NCBI RefSeq assembly: GCF_002160135.1
Contig: NZ_NFJZ01000008.1
Span: 112,005 to 176,004 of the forward strand
Length of the DNA: 64,000 nucleotides
Direction: 5' to 3'
Source of the DNA: Lachnoclostridium sp. An196
Lineage (GTDB): Bacteria > Bacillota > Clostridia > Lachnospirales > Lachnospiraceae
A program made the position numbers and the translations under genes. The notes under the pieces were generated by a model that was given only the letters and a program-made list of their open reading frames with translations, was not told the DNA's origin and did no database searches. Below, in pieces: positions 23,724 to 33,200 of the stretch. The first letter of the stretch is position 1. Every line of letters starts with the position of its first letter.

Positions 23724-26700
23724 ATGTATATCAAAAAATACTGGGGCAACTTTATCGGAGGCTCGGATGACAGCCTGAACCTTGTGGCCTTTTTGGTAGA
23801 TCAGAAGAAGGAGGAGATCCCCCTCAGCGAGATCTTCGCCAAGATCGGGCTGGACAATCAGAACTGGGACTTCCGCCAGACCGTGGAGTATCTGGAGTTT
23901 ACACACTCCGATGGCGTGGAGATGGACTTCCACTTCGCCATTGATGTGGTCACTGATCTGGCCGCCATCCTGCTGGAGTGCAGCGTCAGCGGCAGTGTAA
24001 ACCTTCAGGATCTGGACGAGTACAACACCCCTGCCCGCCGCATCCGCATCACCGTCACGCCAGAGGAGCATGACGCCATGAACAAGGCACTGGCGGATTT
24101 TGCCCAGAATCCGCTGGAATATGACCTCAGTGAGATGATGGACAACGAGGAGATCCAGGAGATGGCTCGGGATGTGGAGGCGCTGCGGAAGGAGCTGTAC
24201 GAGGCCGCTGGCCGCAACCGGGACTACCATGTGAAAGCGGAGGATGTAAAATCTCTGCTCCCTGACTGGAAGGGTGCCGATGGCTGCATTGCCACCAACC
24301 GTATCACGGTGGAGGGCTACAAGGTCGGCTACTGCTACCGGGAGAAGCCGGACGGCGACTGGGACAGTGGCTGGCGCTTCACCGCCGGTGATGAGAGTGA
24401 GGAGTACATGGACGATCCGAACAGTGCCGGGATTTACAAGCTGAACACAATCTGCAACGACGATTCCGACATCATTCCTCTGCTGAACACCCCCGCCCCC
24501 TGCGCCTTTGAGCGGGATGAGAACGGCGTGTTCCAACAAATCAAAGACTGGAAACCGGATGAGGACGAGGAGGACCCGGATATGGATATTTTGAAGCAGT
24601 GCCAGAAGTGGCATGAGAACAACGAGCATCACAAGATCATTGAAGCACTGGAGGGCATTGAGGAGCGCACTCCGGAAATGGACAGCCAGCTTGCAAGGGC
24701 GTACAACAACGAGGCAGATCACAGAACGCCGGAAGGCAGAGCTATGCTCAAAAAGGCCATCGCTCTCTTGAAACCTCATGAGGAATACTTTGAGGGAGAC
24801 TACTACTGGAACTTTCGCATGGGCTATTCCTATTACTATCTGGATCAGGAGGGCCGGGCTCTTCGTTACTTTGAAAAGGCATTGGAGGCCCGCCCCGACG
24901 ACGAGGACACCATGCAGCTGATCGACGGGTGCAAGAAGGGCATTTCTCTGCCGCAATTCTCGGATTGCTTCCGGGAAAGGACAGAGGACTGGTGGGAAAC
25001 CTTTGCCGAGATGGAAGCAGAATTGCGCCAGATGATGGATGAGGACAAGGATCACACCCGCGGTGCAGAACTCGTGGCCCAAATGCAGGAAACTCTGAAT
25101 CTGGTCTTTGATGAGATCTCTTTCGAGATGGGTTTCAACGGCGAAAAGCATGAGTTGATCCTCACCCCGGAGGGTGACAAGGTCAAGCTGTTTGAGCTGA
25201 TTTACTTCCAGAAGCACGCCCCCAAGGAGGTGCTGGAGCACTGGAACATCCTGGTGGGCCGTCAGCCCCTCCAGAACATCGGTCTGCGTACCGAGGATGG
25301 ATGGGACATCTCCGGGGATGATGTGCAGATCTGGCTGGAGGAGCAGGGTGAAAACAGCTTCGCCATCTCCGCCTACTGCGAAAAGCTGCTGCCCATGCTC
25401 CGGGAGGCGGAAGGCCGGGTCTGGTGGATGCTCACCACCCTCACCGACCAAGTGCTGGGCGAGATCTCCCACATGTGGTACATTGATGACTTCAATGTGC
25501 TGGAGGAGCCCAAGGCGGAGCAGTCATTCCTCCTGTCCCAGCTGCCTGACAAACTGAAAGAAAAGGGAGCGAACCTTTCCACCGACCCAGAAGCCTATCT
25601 GAACAGCTATCTTGGCTACAAAATGGAACCCAACAAAGACCCGGAAGCCGACTGGCGGCTGGATGTGATGGCCGGCTCCACCAACTGCGTGCCGCTCATC
25701 AACGGCTATCTGGATGCCGACAATGACTTCATGGACGCGCTCCATGCCGACGGCGCAGTGGCGGGCTTCTTCTGCTATCCCCTGGATACCCTCCGGGAAG
25801 AAGAAGGAACGGATAAGATCTTCGACTTCCGGGACAAGCTGGAGGAAGTGTTCACCACTGGCGATGGCCCGGAGATCCTCACCCTCACCGGCGGAGCCAC
25901 CGGACTTTTCTGCGGCTATGTGGACTTCATCGCCTGGGACATCCGGGCTGTTCTGCAGAAGGCCAAGGAATTCTTTAAGGACAGCGACATCCCCTGGGCC
26001 ACTTTCCACACCTTCCGCCGGGAGGCAGGCACAGTGAACCTGAAAACGCCGTCCGAGGAGGAGCAGGCCCCTGAGCTGGACGAGACGCTGACGGGCATGG
26101 ACTATATCTCTTACACCCCGCAGAACGAAGAAGCATTTTTCCAGCAGCTGGAGCAGTGGAACGACGAGGACGAGTACACCCGTTGCATCCAGGCATTGAA
26201 TGCCATCCCGGAGGATCAGCGGAACTACCGCACCGCCTTCGCCCTGGCACGGGCGCTGGAGAACTACGCCATCATCGGGGACCACGACGAGGGTACTCCT
26301 AACTATAAGGGAGATAAGGCCCTGCACCGAGCCATCGAGGTGATGGAGTCTGTCCGAGAAGAAGGACAGGATAAGGCTCCGTGGAATATGCGCATGGCCT
26401 ATGCCTATCAGTATCTCTATGGTCAGGAGGAAAAGGCCATCCCCTACGCCCAGAGGTGGGCGGAGCTGGACCCGGAGGACGAGAATGCCCCAGCGGTGAT
26501 CCAGGAGTGCCAGAAAGAAATCGCAAAGCGGGCCGAGGCAGAGTCCGAGGACGAGAGTGACCACACAGGCGTCTTCACCGGCTTTGTGCTGCTGTCTAAG
26601 GCAGAATGGGATAAAAAGCAGTTCATCCGGGATATGAAGGAAAAGTGGGACATCGCCGTGGATGAATATGACGCCAGCGAGGAGAAGGACGATGACGCGC

Positions 26701-29309
26701 TGGTGTTTGAAGTAGGCGATATGCTCGCCGCCGTCAGCCTGAATAACTATCCCATCCCCGGAGGCGAGGCCGAGGGCAATGCGGAAAACAACTATATGTG
26801 GGAGGATGCGGTCAAGGTAGCCAAAAAGCACCGTGCCCACCTGATGGTAGCAGTGCTGGGTAAAGAGGAGGATTTGCTGGAAAAGGGCAAGCTGTTCACC
26901 AAGGTGGTTGCCGCCTGCTGCCGCCAGGAATATGCCACCGGCATCTACACCAGCGGCGTGGTGTTTGAGCCCCGGTTCTATGAGGGATTTGCCGACATGA
27001 TGCAGAAGGACGAGCTGCCCATCTTCAACTGGATCTGGTTCGGCCTCTGGCGTGATGAGAATGGCATGAACGGCTACACCTACGGCATGGCGTCGTTTGG
27101 CAAGGACGAGATGGAGGTGCTGGGCACCGATGCTAAGCCGAGCGATCTGCGGGACTTTTTGGCCAGTCTCGCCTCCTATGTGCTGGAGAACGATGTGGAA
27201 CTGCACGATGGAGAGACCATCGGTTTTGCGGAGGATGATAAGCACACCATCACCCGCAGCCCTGGCATCGGACTGCCGGAGGAGCAGATGACCCTGAAAA
27301 TCTCCTGGGCGTCATCGGACGGTGACCCTGACGATGATGACGATGACCCGGATGGCGAAGCGCCCGAGGATGAGGAATCCGGTGTTCCCGAGGTCTACAC
27401 CGAGGAAGAAATGGAAGCTATCGAGGGGCACATCCAGCAGTATTTCGGTGAGTTCGAGAATGTGTTCCATGAGCTGTCTTCGCCGGACATCCATGTTGAC
27501 ATCTGCGTGGTGCCGCCCTCCAAGGAACGGAACTACTACACCCTGGTCACCATGGGTATGGGCGCTCACCGGATGAATGTGCCCGAAGAACTGGCGGAAT
27601 ACAAGCTGGAGCGGGCGGAACTGGCCATTGCGCTGCCAGGGAACTGGAAGCTGAAGCGTGAGGATCTGAAGAATGAGCGGTGGTACTGGCCTATCCGCCT
27701 GCTGAAAACCCTGGCCCGCCTGCCCATTGCCAGCGATACCTGGCTGGGCTTCGGCCATACCATGGACAATGAGGAGGACTTCGCAAAGGGCACAAAGCTG
27801 TGCGCCGCCATGCTGACTGGTCCCCAGGACACCGAAGATGGCAGCGAGGTCTGCATCCTGCCGGGCGGCGAGGAGGTCAACTTCTATCAGGTGATCCCCC
27901 TCTACCGAGAGGAATTGGAATATAAAATGGAGCATGACGCAGATGCTCTGTTGGACAAAATGGACGGCATAAGCTTTGTGACTTACAATACCCGTCCCAA
28001 CGCCATGACCATGGGCAAACTTGGCAGTGTGGAGGACGGCGGCGTGATGGAAATGGATTGCGCTGACTGGCACCTGGAAACCATTCAGGAAAAGAATCTG
28101 CCGGTGGATGAGCTGAGCGCCTACAATCACATGGCCATTTACCTGCGCTGGTGCATGGAGCATGACCTGATGGGTGAAGAATTCCTCGCGGAGTACAAAG
28201 AGGTAGTAGAAAAGGTCAAGGCTGATCCTGCCGGCGTGGATCTGCGGGCGTTTATCCGGGATGAACTGGACGGGCAGCTGGTGGGCCCGATGTTTAACAA
28301 GATCGGCCGAGCCTTTGCCTCCTACTACTATGGGGAGCCGGACAGCCCCTATTTCCCCAGCGACATCGACGACTATGCCATTGGCATCATTGGGCAGGAG
28401 CGCAATTATTCCGACGAGATCCAGGACGAAGCCTATCTGTTCATCCCCTTTGACGAGGACTACTACCATGCCATGGCAGAGGTGATCGAGGAACGCTTCA
28501 CCAACTGGCAGGGACAGGACTTCGACGAGGACACACTGGAGCCCTCTGAACTGGCTGAGGCGTTGATGGAGTATCTGGACTGTGAATGCACCTATTTCCC
28601 CTCCATGAAGGACGATGATCCCATCATGTCGGCATACAGCTATGCCAAACGGGAAAGTGTCAAAGAAGGCTTTGTGCCGGTACTCATCAAGGCGGATGAC
28701 GAAACGCTGCTTGAGTGTCTGGTGATGAACGCCGACCCGAAGAATGATGCAGACATTTACGAATTTGACCTCAAAACTGTAACGGAGTACCGGAAGAAGA
28801 TGCTCTCCACCTCCGTCAAAGACGGAAAGGCGGTTTTGCAGGAATTGACCGGCCAGCGCAAGGAAGAAGCCGAGGATGACGATATGGACTGGGAGGAGGA
28901 AGTCCTGGGCGAGATGGAGGGCGGAGAACCAAACGACCGCTTCTCCAGCTACTGGGATGATGATACGGAGATGACCTATCCGCTCATCCTGGCCAAGATT
29001 CCGGTCAAGAATCCCTGGGAGATCTTCGCGTACCTGCCCTTCGGAAACTGGAACGACTGTCCCGACACACCGGACCTGATGGCTGCGGCCAAATACTGGT
29101 TCGAGCAGTACGGCGCGGTGCCTGCCGCGATGAGTCACGATGAGCTGGAATTCCTGCTTCCGGCCCCCGTCCCCAAGGAGAAGGCCATGGACACGGCGGT
29201 GGAACTGTATGGCTTCTGCCCGGATCTGGATCAGAATGAGGATGGAAGCATTGGCTCCTTGGCAGATGCCCTGTGGCAGTCCTCCGTCTGGTATTTCTGG
29301 TGGGATTGA
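23724..29309 (+). CDS. Giant multi-domain polyimmunity protein
   Basis: 1861 residues, cytoplasmic, strongly acidic. Rough domain order: an unplaced N-terminal module (1-160); DUF2185-like (about 185-280, CIATNRITVEGYKVGYCYRE...GWRFTAGDESEEYMDD); TPR block 1 (290-410); two further modules (420-775); TPR block 2 (795-935); DUF4261 (945-1190); acidic linker (1199-1224); SUFU (1225-1420); DUF7832-like (about 1460-1600, YNHMAIYLRWCMEHDLM); a further module; DUF4253 at the C-terminus (1752-1861, ending SSVWYFWWD). Each named domain normally occurs alone or in pairs in predicted immunity proteins. The frame is intact and the ribosome site AAAGGAGG strong. It may act as a broad toxin-binding scaffold; that is inference. 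Confidence 0.85.
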   Translation: MYIKKYWGNFIGGSDDSLNLVAFLVDQKKEEIPLSEIFAKIGLDNQNWDFRQTVEYLEFTHSDGVEMDFHFAIDVVTDLAAILLECSVSGSVNLQDLDEYNTPARRIRITVTPEEHDAMNKALADFAQNPLEYDLSEMMDNEEIQEMARDVEALRKELYEAAGRNRDYHVKAEDVKSLLPDWKGADGCIATNRITVEGYKVGYCYREKPDGDWDSGWRFTAGDESEEYMDDPNSAGIYKLNTICNDDSDIIPLLNTPAPCAFERDENGVFQQIKDWKPDEDEEDPDMDILKQCQKWHENNEHHKIIEALEGIEERTPEMDSQLARAYNNEADHRTPEGRAMLKKAIALLKPHEEYFEGDYYWNFRMGYSYYYLDQEGRALRYFEKALEARPDDEDTMQLIDGCKKGISLPQFSDCFRERTEDWWETFAEMEAELRQMMDEDKDHTRGAELVAQMQETLNLVFDEISFEMGFNGEKHELILTPEGDKVKLFELIYFQKHAPKEVLEHWNILVGRQPLQNIGLRTEDGWDISGDDVQIWLEEQGENSFAISAYCEKLLPMLREAEGRVWWMLTTLTDQVLGEISHMWYIDDFNVLEEPKAEQSFLLSQLPDKLKEKGANLSTDPEAYLNSYLGYKMEPNKDPEADWRLDVMAGSTNCVPLINGYLDADNDFMDALHADGAVAGFFCYPLDTLREEEGTDKIFDFRDKLEEVFTTGDGPEILTLTGGATGLFCGYVDFIAWDIRAVLQKAKEFFKDSDIPWATFHTFRREAGTVNLKTPSEEEQAPELDETLTGMDYISYTPQNEEAFFQQLEQWNDEDEYTRCIQALNAIPEDQRNYRTAFALARALENYAIIGDHDEGTPNYKGDKALHRAIEVMESVREEGQDKAPWNMRMAYAYQYLYGQEEKAIPYAQRWAELDPEDENAPAVIQECQKEIAKRAEAESEDESDHTGVFTGFVLLSKAEWDKKQFIRDMKEKWDIAVDEYDASEEKDDDALVFEVGDMLAAVSLNNYPIPGGEAEGNAENNYMWEDAVKVAKKHRAHLMVAVLGKEEDLLEKGKLFTKVVAACCRQEYATGIYTSGVVFEPRFYEGFADMMQKDELPIFNWIWFGLWRDENGMNGYTYGMASFGKDEMEVLGTDAKPSDLRDFLASLASYVLENDVELHDGETIGFAEDDKHTITRSPGIGLPEEQMTLKISWASSDGDPDDDDDDPDGEAPEDEESGVPEVYTEEEMEAIEGHIQQYFGEFENVFHELSSPDIHVDICVVPPSKERNYYTLVTMGMGAHRMNVPEELAEYKLERAELAIALPGNWKLKREDLKNERWYWPIRLLKTLARLPIASDTWLGFGHTMDNEEDFAKGTKLCAAMLTGPQDTEDGSEVCILPGGEEVNFYQVIPLYREELEYKMEHDADALLDKMDGISFVTYNTRPNAMTMGKLGSVEDGGVMEMDCADWHLETIQEKNLPVDELSAYNHMAIYLRWCMEHDLMGEEFLAEYKEVVEKVKADPAGVDLRAFIRDELDGQLVGPMFNKIGRAFASYYYGEPDSPYFPSDIDDYAIGIIGQERNYSDEIQDEAYLFIPFDEDYYHAMAEVIEERFTNWQGQDFDEDTLEPSELAEALMEYLDCECTYFPSMKDDDPIMSAYSYAKRESVKEGFVPVLIKADDETLLECLVMNADPKNDADIYEFDLKTVTEYRKKMLSTSVKDGKAVLQELTGQRKEEAEDDDMDWEEEVLGEMEGGEPNDRFSSYWDDDTEMTYPLILAKIPVKNPWEIFAYLPFGNWNDCPDTPDLMAAAKYWFEQYGAVPAAMSHDELEFLLPAPVPKEKAMDTAVELYGFCPDLDQNEDGSIGSLADALWQSSVWYFWWD

Positions 29310-29324
29310 TGGGAGATTGTGACC

Positions 29325-30188
29325 ATGAACGAATACCTGAAGCAATATATTGAACTCCAAAAGCAGTTTCGAGAGACAAAAGGAAATCCGGACAGTGTCC
29401 GCGCTCTCTATACCTTCAAGGAGAAACTGGAGCAGTCGGAAGACAAGCAGGCCAAGGAAGTGCTGGTGGATGTGTATGATCTGCTGGACTTCAAGAAGGA
29501 TGCCTACGAACTGCTCTGCCAAATCGGAAATCGTTCCGATAAAAAGACACTCAAGCGGCTGGACACGCTGAAGGAATATGCGGAAAACTGGGGCAATCAT
29601 TATGCCCTCCCCAGACCCAAAACGCCGGAGGAGACGCAGAAAGAGAAGGAGCGGCAGGCCCAGCTGGGCCTGCCCACCTTCCGGTATCACCCCAACCCTC
29701 TGGAAACCGGCGCTTTTGAGGAGTCCGCGGATGGCGTTGCCTGTGACTGCTGCGGCAAGACGACCCATATTTTCTATACAGGCCCCTTTTACGCTGTGGA
29801 GGATATTGAGTATCTGTGCCCGGAGTGTATCTCCAGTGGCGAAGCAGCCCGGAAATATGACGGCTGCTTCCAGGACGATTGCTCCGTGGACGATGGCGTG
29901 GAGAACCCGGCCCAGTTGGACGAGCTCATCCACCGAACTCCCGGCTACTCCGGTTGGCAGCAGGAATACTGGCGCGCCCACTGTGGCGACTACTGCGCCT
30001 ACCTGGGCCCTGTGGGTGCCAGAGAACTGTGGGCGCTGGGTGTGCTGGAGGATGTGATGGACGATCCCATGTGGGACGATGAGCAGAGGGAAATGATTCA
30101 GAAATCCGTCAATGGCGGGCATCTGCAATGCTATCTGTTCCAGTGCCTCCACTGCGGAAAACATCTGGTCTGGATGGATTTTGATTAA
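29325..30188 (+). CDS. CbrC family protein with helical N-terminal extension
   Basis: 287 residues from ATG 29325 (GGGAG nine bases upstream; a GTG lies two codons earlier). From about residue 115 it is a full CbrC/UPF0167 domain: GLPTFRYHPNPLETGAFE, CDCCGKTTHIFYTGPFYAVEDIEYLCPECISSGEAARKYDGCFQDD, ELIHRTPGYSGWQQEYWRAHCGDYCAYLG. CbrC is linked to colicin E2 tolerance in E. coli. The first 110 residues are an added helical region; a perfect 22-base palindrome (29653-29674) sits at the seam. Confidence 0.85.
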   Translation: MNEYLKQYIELQKQFRETKGNPDSVRALYTFKEKLEQSEDKQAKEVLVDVYDLLDFKKDAYELLCQIGNRSDKKTLKRLDTLKEYAENWGNHYALPRPKTPEETQKEKERQAQLGLPTFRYHPNPLETGAFEESADGVACDCCGKTTHIFYTGPFYAVEDIEYLCPECISSGEAARKYDGCFQDDCSVDDGVENPAQLDELIHRTPGYSGWQQEYWRAHCGDYCAYLGPVGARELWALGVLEDVMDDPMWDDEQREMIQKSVNGGHLQCYLFQCLHCGKHLVWMDFD

Positions 30189-30207
30189 GAAGGAGGTGCC
30201 TGCGCCA

Positions 30208-31317
30208 ATGGAAAAAACCTTCCTCAACCCCGCCACAAGCAAGCAGTGGCGGATTGAAATTGACGGCCTTGCTATCCGAACCTGCTTGAATGGCGGGAAG
30301 GTCAAGGAGATCCTGTGCGACTCCACCTTCCAAGTCAGGAGCAAGGCGTCCAGCGCCATGATGGGCCAGATGCGCAAAGGATTCGTCTATCAGAATCCGG
30401 ATGCCGCTGTTGGGCAGGCGCGGTGCCATCGGTTTGTCGGAAAGGACAGCAACGGTTTTATGCCCCTGGCTACCACCCTCACACGGGATGACTTCTTCCT
30501 GACGAGGGTGGCTGGCGATTTCGAGGACGAGATCCTTTATCACTTCGATGGCAGCGGGGAGATCCTCGAAACAGTTTCCTTGGGTGCCAAACGGATGACC
30601 TATGAGCAGGTCCTCTGCCCCAATGATACCCTGCTGCTGAACAACAGCTATCTTCTCCAGCAGTTTTCACTCCACACCCATGAGATCACGCCCTTTTCCA
30701 ACAAGAAAAACAGCATGTGGACTATGCTGGACCAGAGCGGTAGCCTGACCTTGTGGTACACAGGCGAGGAGATTGTCGTCTTTGACTTTGGCAGCAACAC
30801 GGAGGTGTGGCGGGAAACGGTAAAATGCAAGAAGTCAAAAGATCCGAATTTTGCCTATTACTGCTTTGGAATGCTCTCTCCCCGGCATAGCAAAGCGGCC
30901 TACCGCGTCACCGATGGTGAGTATGTGCTGGTCGATCTGAAGTCCGCCCAAAAAGTAGTGATCCCCAATGCAGGCTGGCATCCTTTTTTCTCTCCGGATG
31001 ACCAGTGCTTCTCGGTGGGCGGCAGGTTCTATCTGACCCAGACCGGAGAGGAGATAGCCAATCCTTTCCCGTTTTCTGTCCGGCAGGGGCTGAGTTTTTC
31101 GGATACCTGCTCGGTGAGGACAAGGGGCAGCCTGATGGCCGTTCAGCAGGATCGTGGCAGCTCCCCCATAGAACTGTGGGATACCGGAAGCGGCCAGTTG
31201 TTGGCCACCATTGATGACCCCTTTGTGGTGCGGCAGGTGAATTTTGCCTTTACCCAAAGCGGGCTTGTCCTGCACACCGATTACGGGGCCATGAGCATCT
31301 ATTCCTGCGCCCTCTGA
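30208..31317 (+). CDS. WGR-like domain fused to a beta-propeller
   Basis: 369 residues from ATG 30208 with AAGGAGG upstream. Residues 1-70 (FLNPATSKQWRIEIDGLAIRTCLNGGKVKE...GQMRKGFVYQNPD) resemble the WGR domain found in poly(ADP-ribose) polymerases and related bacterial proteins. The remainder is a beta-propeller of WD-like blades (YHFDGSGEILETVSL, HPFFSPDDQCFSVGGRFYL, IELWDTGSGQLLATIDD). WGR modules bind nucleic acid or activate ADP-ribosylation enzymes, so a link to the NADAR gene is possible but unproven. Confidence 0.6.
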   Translation: MEKTFLNPATSKQWRIEIDGLAIRTCLNGGKVKEILCDSTFQVRSKASSAMMGQMRKGFVYQNPDAAVGQARCHRFVGKDSNGFMPLATTLTRDDFFLTRVAGDFEDEILYHFDGSGEILETVSLGAKRMTYEQVLCPNDTLLLNNSYLLQQFSLHTHEITPFSNKKNSMWTMLDQSGSLTLWYTGEEIVVFDFGSNTEVWRETVKCKKSKDPNFAYYCFGMLSPRHSKAAYRVTDGEYVLVDLKSAQKVVIPNAGWHPFFSPDDQCFSVGGRFYLTQTGEEIANPFPFSVRQGLSFSDTCSVRTRGSLMAVQQDRGSSPIELWDTGSGQLLATIDDPFVVRQVNFAFTQSGLVLHTDYGAMSIYSCAL

Positions 31318-31333
31318 AACGGAGAAGTGACCT

Positions 31334-31768
31334 ATGGATCATGATAGGAAAGAGCTATTGGCTCAGAAAAAAGCGCAACTCAAGAAAAGGCAGAAAAGAG
31401 CAGAAATACAGCAATACAAGGACCGTCTTACAAAAAGCATTGAACATTTTTCTCAAAAATACCGATGCGCGGATGAAGCTGAAGTGCTCAAAATTGAAAC
31501 CTTTATCTCAAAACTCAATTTTGAGCAGCCGGGGCAGCTGGCGATCCAAGAAGTTTGCCCATATCCCCATGGGAATGTCTACTTGTGCTTTTTAATGGGA
31601 ACAGACGCTTTATTTGAGATTTATGTATTTGGCAAATATTCTGACATTATGAGCGATCATGATGCATGGGAAGTTTTCAGTCCATACCTGTTGCTTGTGG
31701 ACGAGGATTTTATTCATTACACTTATATCAACGATAATGGCGAAGTCATGGAATCACAAGTATCGTGA
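31334..31768 (+). CDS. Basic-helix array protein, A+T-rich, unrecognised
   Basis: 144 residues. The first 45 are a charged helix or coiled coil (ELLAQKKAQLKKRQKRAEIQQYKDRLTKS); the remainder is a compact acidic domain (YVFGKYSDIMSDHDAWEVFSPYLLLVDEDFIHYTYIND). A+T-rich against G+C-rich neighbours, so probably a separate acquisition. Family unknown. Confidence 0.55.
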   Translation: MDHDRKELLAQKKAQLKKRQKRAEIQQYKDRLTKSIEHFSQKYRCADEAEVLKIETFISKLNFEQPGQLAIQEVCPYPHGNVYLCFLMGTDALFEIYVFGKYSDIMSDHDAWEVFSPYLLLVDEDFIHYTYINDNGEVMESQVS

Positions 31769-31793
31769 TGGCGGAGAAAGAGCGTGGACACCT

Positions 31794-32543
31794 ATGAACA
31801 AAGAATCATTGACAGAAAAACTCCTGGACTTGGCTGAGGGACGGGAAACACCTGAAACCTGGCAGAACTGGTGGGACGAACATGAGACGGAGTTGGAAAC
31901 CCTGCTGAGTCGGGGCGAATTTCTGAAGCTAAAGCCCTGCCGGCATGGCTTCCAGTGGGTCCCGGTGTTTGGCAGCCAAAAGGGAGCCATCACCATTCTG
32001 GAAAAGAGCGGCATAGCATTTGAAGCCAGCAATCTCTACCAGGAGCGGTATCTGGCCGAGCTGGACGCTTTCTGCAAAGAACAGGAGCGGGTGCAGCGGG
32101 AAAAGCAAGCGAAATTCAAGGCCGACAACCCGGAGATGTTTCGACGCTACCCCAAGTTCTCCAAGACGCTGGCAAAGGTGCTGGACACCTCTGATGAGAT
32201 CAAGCCCGCCGCCACGGAGGAGCAGATTGGGACTCAAGAAAGCGTGCTGGACTTCACGCTCCCGTCCCAGGTGCGGGAGTTTTTCCTGCTGACCGCAGGT
32301 ATCAATGTATCCACAGGCGTGATCCTTACCCTTTCCGGGATGTTTGATCTGACCATCCATGGAGAGCGGTATTGTGTGCTGGGCGAGTTCTGGAAAGAAG
32401 CGGATGGCGACCAGCTCCTGCTCCGCCCCGGAGAGGAAACCATCTGGTACTACGCCCATGAGCAGGACAAGGTAAAACGCCTCTGCAATGATATGACAGA
32501 ACTGCTGGAGAAGAAACTGGCGAGGTATCTCAATGAGCAATAA
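31794..32543 (+). CDS. SUKH-like protein with N-terminal extension
   Basis: 249 residues from ATG 31794; the frame is open further left but overlaps the previous gene. The C-terminal half (ATEEQIGTQESVLDFTLPSQVREFFLLTAGINVSTGVILTLSGMFDL...YCVLGEFWKEADGDQLLLRPGEETIWYYAHEQDKVKRLCNDMTELLEKKLARYL) fits SMI1/KNR4 closely. The first 140 residues are helical and unplaced. Likely immunity protein. Confidence 0.65.
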   Translation: MNKESLTEKLLDLAEGRETPETWQNWWDEHETELETLLSRGEFLKLKPCRHGFQWVPVFGSQKGAITILEKSGIAFEASNLYQERYLAELDAFCKEQERVQREKQAKFKADNPEMFRRYPKFSKTLAKVLDTSDEIKPAATEEQIGTQESVLDFTLPSQVREFFLLTAGINVSTGVILTLSGMFDLTIHGERYCVLGEFWKEADGDQLLLRPGEETIWYYAHEQDKVKRLCNDMTELLEKKLARYLNEQ

Positions 32544-32597
32544 AAACAATGCGGCGGTTGAGATTGGAACGGTAAATGAGTGAAGGAAGGTGGCAAC

Positions 32598-33149
32598 ATG
32601 GAGAAGAAGGATTTCCCCAAGGGAACCAAGCCCCGCGAGATCTTCGTCTATACCTGTGAGCGGATCGCGGAGCCCTTGATCCCGCTGGGTTACAAATACC
32701 GCAAGAGCAAAAATGACATCTACAAAAAAGACGGCATCTTTGTGTTCTCCTTTTACTTTTCCCCCTCCATCCGCTTTGGCTCCACCACTTTTACTGCTTT
32801 CTTCGATGTGAGTTCCCCGGTGATTGCCCAGTGGCGCAGTGAGCAGGAAGGGACGGAGGATACCTATGATGGTATCGTGGGTACCTCCATCGCCCGACTG
32901 ACCCGCCGGTATGATGACTTCCCCCGCTATGAGGTATCTACTCTGCTGGAGCGGGAACGCTCCATCCAGGAGATTTCCGGGCAGATCCAGGACTATGCAC
33001 TACCGTTCTTTGCCCGGTTTTCCGACTTGTCGAAGCTGTTGGACGATGTGGAACGGGAAGGGTTCTTTCCCCATCGGAAGGGATTCGATGTTCCAAAGCG
33101 GAATCGGGAGTTCATCGAATGCTTCCGGAAGTATCTCCAAAAGCAGTAA
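32598..33149 (+). CDS. DUF4304-like protein
   Basis: 183 residues from ATG 32598 (AAGGAAGG upstream). KPREIFVYTCERIAEPLIPLGYKYRKSKNDIYKKDGIFVFSFYFSPSIRFGSTTFTAFFDVSS resembles DUF4304, in which a conserved helix is followed by K-x-x-x-F and beta strands. The rest is helical (YALPFFARFSDLSKLLDDVEREGFFPH). Action unknown. Confidence 0.5.
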   Translation: MEKKDFPKGTKPREIFVYTCERIAEPLIPLGYKYRKSKNDIYKKDGIFVFSFYFSPSIRFGSTTFTAFFDVSSPVIAQWRSEQEGTEDTYDGIVGTSIARLTRRYDDFPRYEVSTLLERERSIQEISGQIQDYALPFFARFSDLSKLLDDVEREGFFPHRKGFDVPKRNREFIECFRKYLQKQ

Positions 33150-33200
33150 TCGAATGGGCTATCATACTGGACAATAAATTGGAACTTTTAGAGGTGTATT

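Noticed and set aside
27312..30377. A 1021-codon minus-strand open frame opposite the giant gene
   Set aside because: It has no sensible start, mirrors the codon bias of the plus-strand gene, and its translation shows no family pattern. It is an antisense shadow, as is the 698-codon frame at 23376-25472.
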